A stretch of 14,162 nucleotides of DNA. Source: Methanobacteriota archaeon. Lineage in GTDB: Archaea; Thermoplasmatota; Poseidoniia; Poseidoniales; Thalassarchaeaceae. Under the pieces are notes generated by a model. The model worked only from the letters and a program-made list of their open reading frames with translations. It was not told where the DNA came from and ran no database searches. Numbering within the stretch: position 1 is the stretch's first letter; each line of letters starts with the position of its first letter. The stretch is from positions 1-14,162 of the forward strand of contig PCAI01000053.1 of assembly GCA_002731195.1 (NCBI GenBank), given 5' to 3'. Below, piece by piece: positions 6,651 through 13,448 of the stretch. The position numbers and the translations under genes were made by a program.

Positions 6651-8984
6651 TTACGACAAAGGGCCCAAAATTATACTGAATAATAACCATAGTCCGAATA
6701 TGGTCGATGCGATGCCCCATGCCCTAGGCCTTAATCCTATACTCATTTCCCCAAATATTCTCGAAATTGGCCCGAGAATTAATGCCAAATTACGTGAAAT
6801 AATGATTGTAAAACCTGCACATATAATAAATATAGTAAGGATTAAAAGTGCTAAAAAGGGTCCAATTAAACCAGATCTAGCTATCCCACCTACTCCTTGA
6901 GATATCAAGTCAGGTATTCTAAGCCACAAAAGCCAAGCCAACCAGAGGCCCAAATATGTATCTTCACTAAAACTTTCTTTTGACTTCCAAGAACGATAAC
7001 TATCAGGTAGTTTATTATATGCTAAATTTGATAGCATTTCAATTTCAATAATCTTCCCTAATTTCAAAATAGATATGCCATGGTAAGTCAACAAGCATGC
7101 AAGGAAAAGTTCGACCCAAATCCAAAAGAATCCAAGCCCTAGTGAGGACAATAACGCAACAGGTAATGCCCAATAAGTAAAACCAACTGCTGCAGAATAT
7201 AATATCAATAGACTACCTGCACCGGGTATTAGAGGTTCTTCAGGGAATTGGAATTTTCTTTCTCTGGGCATCGCCAAAACGATGAGAGGCAGGAATGCAG
7301 TAGAGAAAACCAGTGAAATTATCTTAAGTGGGTTATTTCCTGAACCGAATGAAGCTTTGGATGATGCTTCTTCGATTTCTGTTGAAGACATAGAGCCGGG
7401 TTTCCATTCCGTGATAAAGCCGGCAGAATCAATGACTAAAACCGCGTCACTGGCTTTATTTGGCAGAGATAAACCGATTCTAGAATCATATTCATCTATT
7501 AAGAGAGGCCATGAATCATTTAGAGTCAGAGCATAAGAATCCAAGTAACTGGCTTCCAAACCCTCTCCGGTTGCAATTTGAACATACGATATATCTAATT
7601 CTGAATATTGTAAAGATTTGGAAAAATCATCATACTGGAGTAATGCATTCGGAGAACCGTGTTGAAACATGCCGATAACCACTACTTCTGAGTCTTCCAT
7701 TAAATCAGAAAGAGTCATGGAATTGGTATTGGGATTATGTGATATCAACATAAATGAAGGTGCAGCACCATTGTCTCTAAAGGAGTCGGAATCGATGTCT
7801 GGTAAACTAAAAGCAGGACCAAGACTAGCAAATGCTAATAAAATAATGACGCCATATGCAGGAAGAGGCAACATCGCTTCCTTAAGAGAAATAAATACCC
7901 ACCCCAGAATTCCTATTGGGATTATAATTGCGGCCCACATTCCACTTACCAAAGATTTGGGATCATCAGGTATATTAAAACGTAAAATAATAATCACATT
8001 ACAAGTATTAGCTGGATCTTGATCCGATAGATCAATACACATATCCACCATATAATTGCCTGATTCCAAGGGCTTATCCGAAGACCACGTATATGTGGTT
8101 CTGTTATCTTCTCCAATTCTGATTCCTTGAGGTGATTCAAAATGGTATTGTCTTAAATCCTCATCATCCCACTTTCCATGATACATACTACTCCACTCAG
8201 TTGGACCGACTATCTCAAAAATTTGGTGGGAAAAATCAGTTAACCCCCACGGAGAAATTGGAGTCATCTCGACCCTAACCATCCTATTTGCATCAACTAA
8301 TGTCTTAACTTCAACATCGACCATGTGGCCTTCGAACATTAACCCCGATGTTACGTCATAAGTTCCCCACAAAAGCGCCCCAGATTCTACACATTCATGT
8401 CTAACATTTATTGACAAATCTATAGTATCGCCTTTATTTAGGCTAATATTGACTTCTCCTGAATTTACAGAAAATTTATGCGGAGAAGTATAACCTTCGG
8501 ACATGGAAATAGATTCTGTGTATTGATTAGAAATAACTGATATTCCTCCCATTATGAGAGATACTTCAAATTGAGTCTCAGAACCAACTGGACTGGGCAA
8601 GATATCTGATGCTTCGCAAGAATTACTGCCACTACCTTCTAATGAAGCAAAAAGTATCACAGAAATATTTCCTTCAAATCTAAAAGATTCTTCAGTAGGA
8701 GAAGATTGTGCATTTAATATGTTTGGATTTAGAGTAGAACTGGTTCTACTAAATGATACACTACCTTGAGGAAATCCAGTCAAAACCGACCAATTTCGAT
8801 CTAGGAATGGAGATTCACCATCTCCTTTAATGAATAGCATGTGATTATCTGGGTAATCATAAGTTATTCCTGGGCCATTATTCTCATCAAATGTTTGAGC
8901 ACTCGAAATAGTAGAAGTGAATAAAAATGTAATTATTATCAGTAGCAATGACATTTGATAACAATTATTGCTATTTGATGACAT
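6651..8984 (-). CDS. Multidomain membrane protein with a cysteine-free thioredoxin/peroxiredoxin-like domain
   Basis: A 777-residue protein that I cannot assign to a named family. Residues 11-30 form a signal peptide or first helix. Residues about 31-340 are an extracytoplasmic beta-rich region with several cysteines (123, 198, 316, 328). Two membrane helices lie near 347-366 and 372-393. Residues about 405-545 have thioredoxin/AhpC-TSA character: SMTLSDLMEDSEVVVIGMF, then WPLLIDEYDSRIGLSL and AVLVIDSAGFITEWKPG. The position where CxxC or the peroxidatic Cys should fall reads HGSPNA, and the region has no cysteine, so thiol redox chemistry there is unlikely. About six helices follow (about 553-571, 588-612, 615-640, 676-692, 703-729, 755-775). 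The layout resembles DsbD-type thiol transporters in reordered form, but the residues do not support that activity. The start is ATG 8984; ATG at codon 11 is possible. A TATA-like AT block 24-34 nt upstream suggests a near-leaderless mRNA. Confidence 0.75.
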   Translation of the reverse strand: MSSNSNNCYQMSLLLIIITFLFTSTISSAQTFDENNGPGITYDYPDNHMLFIKGDGESPFLDRNWSVLTGFPQGSVSFSRTSSTLNPNILNAQSSPTEESFRFEGNISVILFASLEGSGSNSCEASDILPSPVGSETQFEVSLIMGGISVISNQYTESISMSEGYTSPHKFSVNSGEVNISLNKGDTIDLSINVRHECVESGALLWGTYDVTSGLMFEGHMVDVEVKTLVDANRMVRVEMTPISPWGLTDFSHQIFEIVGPTEWSSMYHGKWDDEDLRQYHFESPQGIRIGEDNRTTYTWSSDKPLESGNYMVDMCIDLSDQDPANTCNVIIILRFNIPDDPKSLVSGMWAAIIIPIGILGWVFISLKEAMLPLPAYGVIILLAFASLGPAFSLPDIDSDSFRDNGAAPSFMLISHNPNTNSMTLSDLMEDSEVVVIGMFQHGSPNALLQYDDFSKSLQYSELDISYVQIATGEGLEASYLDSYALTLNDSWPLLIDEYDSRIGLSLPNKASDAVLVIDSAGFITEWKPGSMSSTEIEEASSKASFGSGNNPLKIISLVFSTAFLPLIVLAMPRERKFQFPEEPLIPGAGSLLILYSAAVGFTYWALPVALLSSLGLGFFWIWVELFLACLLTYHGISILKLGKIIEIEMLSNLAYNKLPDSYRSWKSKESFSEDTYLGLWLAWLLWLRIPDLISQGVGGIARSGLIGPFLALLILTIFIICAGFTIIISRNLALILGPISRIFGEMSIGLRPRAWGIASTIFGLWLLFSIILGPLS

Positions 8985-9007
8985 GATAATACCTATTTAT
9001 TTCGAAA

Positions 9008-9018
9008 ATTAATTATAA
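9008..9018 (-). promoter_or_regulatory. TATA-like element for a near-leaderless transcript
   Basis: The 34-bp gap before ATG 8984 begins with the AT-only block AATTATAATTA (minus strand), placed 24-34 nt from the start codon and touching the stop of the preceding gene. That distance would put the transcription start at or next to the ATG. Confidence 0.35.
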
Positions 9019-9750
9019 TTAGAGGAAAAAGTCAATGGCCAAGATTGCCATTACCGATCCAGAGATTGTCGATATGAAGTTAACACTGTGCTTACCGAGA
9101 TAGCCGCGGTTTTCAAATAATGCACCTAATAAAGAGTCCAATTGGCAACCTAACCATCCAATGACTGTAATGCAAATGAAAAAGAACAGTGGAGGAATGA
9201 TGTCCCCATTCAAAGCACCCAAAAGAGTAGAAATTATGGCTATTATTAGCCCTCCGTAAAAGGCCGCTATGGTGCCAGTAGGAGACATCCCTCCATTAGT
9301 ACCGGCAGGAACTGCTTCTAAAGTTGTAATAATTCTAGTTCTTGGATCTAAACTTCCTATCTCAGATGCAAGAGTATCTGAAGAAGCAACCCCCACGCAT
9401 GCGCAAAATGCTAAATAAGCAAAATCATGCCCCCCTAAGACATAATTAATTATGGCAATTAATGATGCCCCTCCTCCATTTGCAAGAACGTTTTTCCAGC
9501 CTCTCTTGCCCTCATTGGATTCTTCAACTGAAAGTAGTGCTTTATCTTCATACCTCCATTTTGTGACTATCGATGATATTATCAAAAAAAACATAAGAAC
9601 GATTAGCCATGTCCAATGACCAAGAAGAGAGACCAATAACCCAACTGACAAAGCAGCCACTAGACCACCCAAATCAAGGAAATCATAGAATCTGGAAACT
9701 AATAACAATATCATAACCAATGTTAGTGAAATTAATAGTTCGCTAGTCAC
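9019..9750 (-). CDS. DUF92/TMEM19-family integral membrane protein
   Basis: A 243-residue polytopic protein with the full set of DUF92 signatures: GKRGWKNVLANGGGA (81-95), SSDTLASEIG (123-132), PAGTNGGMSPTGTIAAFYGG (148-167) and DSLLGALFENRG followed by GKHSVNFISTISG (205-231). Length and hydrophobic pattern (six or seven helices) fit the family. The plant member VTE6 phosphorylates phytyl phosphate, so a role in prenyl-phosphate metabolism, perhaps recycling isoprenoid alcohols for ether lipids, is a reasonable but unproven inference. The conserved Lys, Asp and Glu residues are present, so the protein looks intact. The start is GTG at 9750, the only good start after an in-frame TGA six bases upstream; a GGGGAG sequence lies about 10 nt before it. 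It sits 45 bp downstream of the PrsW-like gene and 34 bp upstream of the 777-residue gene. Confidence 0.88.
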   Translation of the reverse strand: MTSELLISLTLVMILLLVSRFYDFLDLGGLVAALSVGLLVSLLGHWTWLIVLMFFLIISSIVTKWRYEDKALLSVEESNEGKRGWKNVLANGGGASLIAIINYVLGGHDFAYLAFCACVGVASSDTLASEIGSLDPRTRIITTLEAVPAGTNGGMSPTGTIAAFYGGLIIAIISTLLGALNGDIIPPLFFFICITVIGWLGCQLDSLLGALFENRGYLGKHSVNFISTISGSVMAILAIDFFL

Positions 9751-9795
9751 TTCTACTCAACTCCCCATGTTGCTGTTAGCATATGTTGTCAAGAA

Positions 9796-11385
9796 TCATT
9801 CCCCTGTTATGCCATTTTGAGAGTCTGTAATTTTAATACCTTTTAATAATTGATTGGCAATAAGTAATATGGATATTATTAATATAAATGTCCAAATTAT
9901 CGATATCAATAGAGAATATGTTTCCCCCAGACCATATCTTTCAGGAAGGAAATAAGATAGAAATGAAGTAGCGTTCCAGAAGGAATGGCCAAAGATGGCC
10001 AACCCCAATGAGAGATATATTGACTTTGGGAGCATAATACCAGAAGATGTTGGAGTATCAGATCTCATAGATGAATCATTGCTAGCTTCAAGATTATCTA
10101 ATATGGACAAATTTTTAATCTCAAATTGATTAAAGACATTTCCAGAACTATCCAATAATAGCCAAGGATGCTCATTTTTTACCGATTCTGACTTATTTCT
10201 TTCTAGCATTGAATTAAAATCTAGAGCAGGTCCATCGTGCCCGGAGGAGTCTCCATCTCCATCAAAATCAACTCCAATTCCTTCAATAAAATCTAGAGCA
10301 CCATGAGACCAGGTTTTTGCATACCATTCAAGTTTAGTCTTGAAATTTGTTTCCTTTGCTAACCACCCTATAGCCGTACCAGTTACCGCAGCCCATACAG
10401 CATGACCTGGAATAGAACCTATACCTCTAATCAAAATTGTAATAGTTATTCCTAACGGCCCACCCATTAGTGAAATTCCTATATATTGAAAATTTTCTAT
10501 TAGTGCAAAACCTAAACCCACTGTGAAGCCTATCTGAAATCCATGTTTTGGGCCTTTTATTGAGGGTAAGAATAGTGCTACTGCAATCCCTTTAAAGATT
10601 TCTTCACAAAATGGAGCACTTAATGCAAGCAAACATAACTCACTAGCCCATATTGGAAATGTAGAAGGAATTATAGCAGGAGCAGCAAAGCTATTGAAAA
10701 TGAATGCAGGAAATGCTGAGGCCATCCCTGCTAGTAGCCATGTTTCTGCATCTCTTCTCTTTGTTGGTAAACCAAGTGATTGAGTCGAAGTACCCCACCA
10801 AGCAAGTACAGGTAAAGAAAATCCAATTAGCCATAATGGTATTGCAATTATTGCGAATAATATTACTCCTTCTAAACTCTGAGAATAGAAGAAGAAGAAA
10901 GACGAAACAATACCGACCACTACCACCGAGATAAAAACGAGCCATAATTGATTTGTGGGGGGTAAATCAAGTACGGAATCATCTCTAATAATGTATCTTT
11001 TTAATTCGGTCTTCACATCTGTTTGCAATGACCCTCCAGAAGGTAACGGGTGAAGATACTGTCCCTTTTCACTTGGATAAGCTAATTTAACATGTATCAA
11101 ACGAGGCCGATATAACCGAAGTATGATAAAAAGTAGTGGCACACTGCAAATGCTGCCTGATAATGTCATAATTGGATGCTGATCAATTATTCCAACAATA
11201 ATAAAGAGAGATGTGTATAATAAGAAAAAGGCAGGTAAAACAGTACCAATCATACTGAAATAAATTTTCCATGGGCTACTTTTTCGGGCTATCCGGATAT
11301 CATCAGGCGCCCTACTTAACCTAGTTGGATAAGGAACTCTAAACTTTCTATTTAGAGAATCTACGATAATCTTATCATCATTCAT
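9796..11385 (-). CDS. PrsW-type intramembrane metalloprotease with a large inserted loop
   Basis: A 529-residue membrane protein with the PrsW motifs: APFCEEIFKG with Glu261-Glu262 and Lys265, GFALIENFQY with Glu297, PGHAVWAAVTG with His328, and GHSFWNATS with His467. These are the expected metal and catalytic residues of the PrsW/CPBP-type glutamic proteases that cut membrane substrates such as anti-sigma factors. It is well above the usual PrsW length. It has a 140-residue N-terminal extension with two membrane segments (about 45-90) and a soluble insertion of about 110 residues between the last two motifs. The insertion carries a DFDGDGDSSGHDG calcium-type loop (373-385). The start is ATG 11385; a TTG three codons earlier is less likely. 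It begins 17 nt after a box C/D sRNA, which would lie in its leader if transcribed through. The substrate is unknown. Confidence 0.85.
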   Translation of the reverse strand: MNDDKIIVDSLNRKFRVPYPTRLSRAPDDIRIARKSSPWKIYFSMIGTVLPAFFLLYTSLFIIVGIIDQHPIMTLSGSICSVPLLFIILRLYRPRLIHVKLAYPSEKGQYLHPLPSGGSLQTDVKTELKRYIIRDDSVLDLPPTNQLWLVFISVVVVGIVSSFFFFYSQSLEGVILFAIIAIPLWLIGFSLPVLAWWGTSTQSLGLPTKRRDAETWLLAGMASAFPAFIFNSFAAPAIIPSTFPIWASELCLLALSAPFCEEIFKGIAVALFLPSIKGPKHGFQIGFTVGLGFALIENFQYIGISLMGGPLGITITILIRGIGSIPGHAVWAAVTGTAIGWLAKETNFKTKLEWYAKTWSHGALDFIEGIGVDFDGDGDSSGHDGPALDFNSMLERNKSESVKNEHPWLLLDSSGNVFNQFEIKNLSILDNLEASNDSSMRSDTPTSSGIMLPKSIYLSLGLAIFGHSFWNATSFLSYFLPERYGLGETYSLLISIIWTFILIISILLIANQLLKGIKITDSQNGITGE

Positions 11386-11402
11386 TATTAACAAATCCTA
11401 GT

Positions 11403-11467
11403 GCCACTCAGATCGCCCATCACTCTTGATGTTCAAAGCATCCGGTGCGGTTTTTCATCACGGTGGC
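11403..11467 (-). ncRNA. Box C/D sRNA, predicted guide for 16S rRNA C1402
   Basis: The minus strand reads GCCAC (11467-11463), C, box C GUGAUGA (11461-11455, exact consensus), 43 nt, box D CUGA (11411-11408, exact), then GUGGC (11407-11403), which pairs perfectly with GCCAC. The same one-base offset between stem and box C occurs in the tRNA-Trp intron element. Upstream of box D the guide GTGATGGGCG (11423-11414) can pair with the universally conserved 16S stretch CGCCCGUCAC, using one G-U pair. The fifth base before box D then faces C1402 (E. coli numbering). The internal boxes are degenerate: C' may be AUCAAGA, and D' is either UUGA or CGGA, so the second target is unresolved. A TATA-like CAATATGTA (11495-11487) is well placed for a start near 11467. 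Confidence 0.75.
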
Positions 11468-11468
11468 G

Positions 11469-11484
11469 TACCTCCGAAGAGGTA
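11469..11484 (-). terminator. Stable UUCG-tetraloop hairpin
   Basis: The minus strand reads TACCTC-TTCG-GAGGTA: six perfect base pairs closed by a C(UUCG)G tetraloop, an exceptionally stable RNA fold. It lies 23 nt after the zinc-ribbon stop and one base before the sRNA terminal stem. It may end or stabilise the zinc-ribbon mRNA, or mark a processing point between the mRNA and the sRNA. No T-run follows, so plain intrinsic termination is not certain. Confidence 0.45.
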
Positions 11485-11507
11485 TCTACATATTGGATTT
11501 CGCACAC

Positions 11508-11693
11508 TTACAATATTGCCCCACACGAACCACAAAATAATTCATTGCGTTTATTGTCCCTCTGCATAGACCACTGCCCGCATGCTGGGCAAGGCGGCAA
11601 TCCTTTCTCGCTTGATTTCACTGCTGGGCCACGAAAAGGTCTTTTTTTGGTAATTCTATACCAACCTTTCTTTGGACGCTTCACCTTAGGCAA
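11508..11693 (-). CDS. Small basic zinc-ribbon protein
   Basis: A 61-residue protein with a very basic N-terminal half (KVKRPKKGWYRITKKRPFRG) and a C-terminal zinc ribbon, CPACG at 35-39 and CGSCG at 54-58, with 15 residues between the cysteine pairs. The four cysteines should bind one zinc ion, and the charge suggests RNA or DNA binding. The ribbon spacing recalls small archaeal ribosomal proteins such as S27ae, but the rest does not match well enough to name it. The start is TTG at 11693, preceded in frame by TAG; GGTGAT directly upstream matches the extended anti-Shine-Dalgarno complement with suitable spacing. GTG at codon 4 is the alternative. A good TATA-like element lies about 45-55 nt upstream, and the box C/D sRNA follows downstream on the same strand. 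Confidence 0.7.
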   Translation of the reverse strand: MPKVKRPKKGWYRITKKRPFRGPAVKSSEKGLPPCPACGQWSMQRDNKRNELFCGSCGAIL

Positions 11694-11737
11694 CTAATCA
11701 CCATTCATTGCAGAGAAGTGGTTGTTGAAGATACTTC

Positions 11738-11749
11738 GTATATTTTTAC
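11738..11749 (-). promoter_or_regulatory. TATA-like element of the zinc-ribbon gene
   Basis: The minus strand reads GTAAAAATATAC here, a strong archaeal TATA-like sequence. A start about 26 bp downstream, near 11716, would leave a leader of about 22 nt holding GGTGAT before the TTG start. The short palindrome ATACGAAGTAT (11731-11741) overlaps the downstream edge of the element and could be an operator. Confidence 0.4.
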
Positions 11750-11754
11750 ATAAT

Positions 11755-12396
11755 TTAAGGAGAGAAAGTATTCAAAAATGAGGAAATGGTTTGTTGAAAA
11801 GTATCAATAACCCAGTCAATAACCCAGATAAGCAAATCGTAGATAACCAGTGAAGCAAGGAAGAGCGGAATTACTACAAAAATAACCATGAAATATACAT
11901 AAAAGACGAACCAACGTTTTTTATGATTTACCTTATGAAATTCTATTATTGGAGAAAATATCCATAATATCAATGAAACAAATGAGTTTAATAGACTATT
12001 CTTATCCCTATATTTTTCTATTGTAAAGTCCACAACATCTTTTGCCATTTCATCAGGATTTGGAAGATTGTTCAATACTTCTCCTAAATCCTCAACCGAT
12101 TGAATTCCGACAGAAGTGCCATCAGTTCTCCAGTCTGGGTTAAAAAGTTGATAAATTTTGACAAAGTACATCCGTAGAAAAATACAGGAAATTAGTGCTG
12201 GAATAAATAAATAAGGAAATATGACAGTTAACAATATCAAAGGAACTAACCATGAAATTTCGATAATAGTTGGAGCGTTTTCGGTTTGTATTTTCTTGTT
12301 TTCGGGATTCGCTGCTTGGAAAAATAAAAAAACAATCAATAGGAGAAGGACTGCCCAAATAAAAACTCCCTCGTAGAATCCTTGTACATCGCTCAT
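11755..12396 (-). CDS. Integral membrane protein of unknown function
   Basis: A 213-residue protein not recognised as a known family. It has hydrophobic segments near residues 10-28 and 46-77 (long enough for one or two helices), 136-153 and 163-192. A soluble loop of about 50 residues lies in the middle (NPDWRTDGTSVGIQSVEDLGEV onward, with NLPNPDEMAKDVVDF). The C-terminus is amphipathic and Trp-rich (DLLIWVIDWVIDTFQQ). A basic patch, HKVNHKKRW at 154-162, probably faces the cytoplasm. The start is ATG 12396. It is transcribed divergently from the D-amino-acid oxidase gene across a 107-bp spacer. No catalytic or binding motif is visible, so no function is proposed. Confidence 0.7.
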   Translation of the reverse strand: MSDVQGFYEGVFIWAVLLLLIVFLFFQAANPENKKIQTENAPTIIEISWLVPLILLTVIFPYLFIPALISCIFLRMYFVKIYQLFNPDWRTDGTSVGIQSVEDLGEVLNNLPNPDEMAKDVVDFTIEKYRDKNSLLNSFVSLILWIFSPIIEFHKVNHKKRWFVFYVYFMVIFVVIPLFLASLVIYDLLIWVIDWVIDTFQQTISSFLNTFSP

Positions 12397-12503
12397 AAAT
12401 TACCGACTCATCGAATCTTTTTGAAAATGTTCATAATTCTTGTGAATTCAATACGTTCTTTGAGATACCGGCGGAATAATTTACTTTACCTTCATCACAA
12501 AGC
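12397..12503. promoter_or_regulatory. Divergent promoter region of membrane-protein and D-amino-acid oxidase genes
   Basis: On the plus strand AATAATTTA (12475-12483) lies 21-29 nt before ATG 12504, which predicts a leaderless oxidase mRNA. No convincing TATA element was found for the minus-strand gene. The inverted repeat AATTC-TTGT-GAATT at 12435-12448 lies mid-spacer and could be an operator acting on both genes. No gene was seen in this spacer. Confidence 0.35.
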
Positions 12504-13448
12504 ATGCAAATTACAATCGTTGGAGCTGGAGTTTCGGGCTTATCAACAGGAATAAGATTATTAGAACAAGGACATGGTGTAAAAATAATCGCTAAGGAAT
12601 TTAGTCCTAATACTGTTTCAGATGTGGCTGCAGCATGGTGGTATCCATTTCTTGTAGAGCCAGTTAAGAAAACAAATAAGTGGTCCTCAGAAACATTCTA
12701 TGAATTAATTAGACTGAAGGAAGAAGAAAATGTCGAATGTATTACATTGCGCTTAGGAAGAGAGTACTTGAAGGAAGAATGTGATTTACCTGGATGGAGT
12801 TCAGAAATACCCCATTTCAGAATTCTTAAACAATCTGAAGTTGCAACTGGATATAATTATGGATGGGAAATTGAGGCCCCAGTAATTGAAATGAATCATT
12901 ATATGCCTTGGCTACTATCTAAATTCAAGCAATTGGGAGGAACATATGAATTTGGAGAATTCTCAACATTGGAAGAAGTCCCTGGAGAAATAATAGTGAA
13001 TTGTTGCGGACTAGGGGGGAGGGAATTATGTGGTGACAATGAATTGAGGCCGGTCAGAGGTCAAGTTATCTATATCAAACAAGATCCTGGTTTTGGAAGA
13101 TTCGATCAACAACCTGAAACACTAACTTACACAATTCCTCGAAGAGACATCACAGTCCTAGGAGGGACAGCTCAAAAAGATGATTGGGGAGAAGATGTAA
13201 GGATTGAGGATACTGAATATATTCTTTCAAAATGCGAAGAATTATGGCCAGAATTAGATAGAGGAAATATTGTTGACACCGCAGTAGGATTGAGGCCTTC
13301 TCGCTATGAAGTAAGATTGGAAGAAGAAATCATTAATGGCAAAATGATCATACATAATTATGGCCATGGAGGAGCCGGCGTGACACTCTCATGGGGTTGT
13401 GCTGATGAAGTGGTTAAAATAATAAAAATCAATATGCAGATTTCGTAG
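12504..13448 (+). CDS. D-amino-acid oxidase family FAD flavoprotein
   Basis: A 314-residue protein, slightly shorter than typical eukaryotic DAAO (about 340-350). It has an N-terminal FAD-binding Rossmann motif, TIVGAGVSGLSTG (4-16), and the DAAO signature near the C-terminus, IIHNYGHGGAGVTLSWGCA (282-300). Arg264 in VGLRPSRYEVRLEE matches the carboxylate-binding arginine of pig DAAO, and Tyr209 (LTYTIPR) may match an active-site tyrosine. The expected reaction is oxidative deamination of a D-amino acid to a keto acid, ammonia and hydrogen peroxide. D-aspartate oxidase and glycine or sarcosine oxidase are close relatives that sequence alone does not exclude. There is no signal peptide, so it is likely cytoplasmic. 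The ATG start sits about 25 nt after a TATA-like element. Its last 20 bp overlap the end of the convergent glutamine synthetase gene. Confidence 0.85.
   Translation: MQITIVGAGVSGLSTGIRLLEQGHGVKIIAKEFSPNTVSDVAAAWWYPFLVEPVKKTNKWSSETFYELIRLKEEENVECITLRLGREYLKEECDLPGWSSEIPHFRILKQSEVATGYNYGWEIEAPVIEMNHYMPWLLSKFKQLGGTYEFGEFSTLEEVPGEIIVNCCGLGGRELCGDNELRPVRGQVIYIKQDPGFGRFDQQPETLTYTIPRRDITVLGGTAQKDDWGEDVRIEDTEYILSKCEELWPELDRGNIVDTAVGLRPSRYEVRLEEEIINGKMIIHNYGHGGAGVTLSWGCADEVVKIIKINMQIS

Noticed and set aside
6611..6680. Possible plus-strand box C/D RNA (ATGATGG ... CTGA)
   Set aside because: Imperfect box C, no terminal stem, and the box D lies inside the 777-residue coding sequence.
11401..11697. 98-codon plus-strand frame across the sRNA and zinc-ribbon gene
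   Set aside because: It overlaps a clear C/D sRNA and a zinc ribbon with four well-placed cysteines; its composition looks non-coding.
11729..11742. Sequence ATACTTCGTATA resembling a loxP arm (ATAACTTCGTATA)
   Set aside because: One base short, no second arm or 8-bp spacer, no recombinase or phage context; chance similarity near a TATA element.
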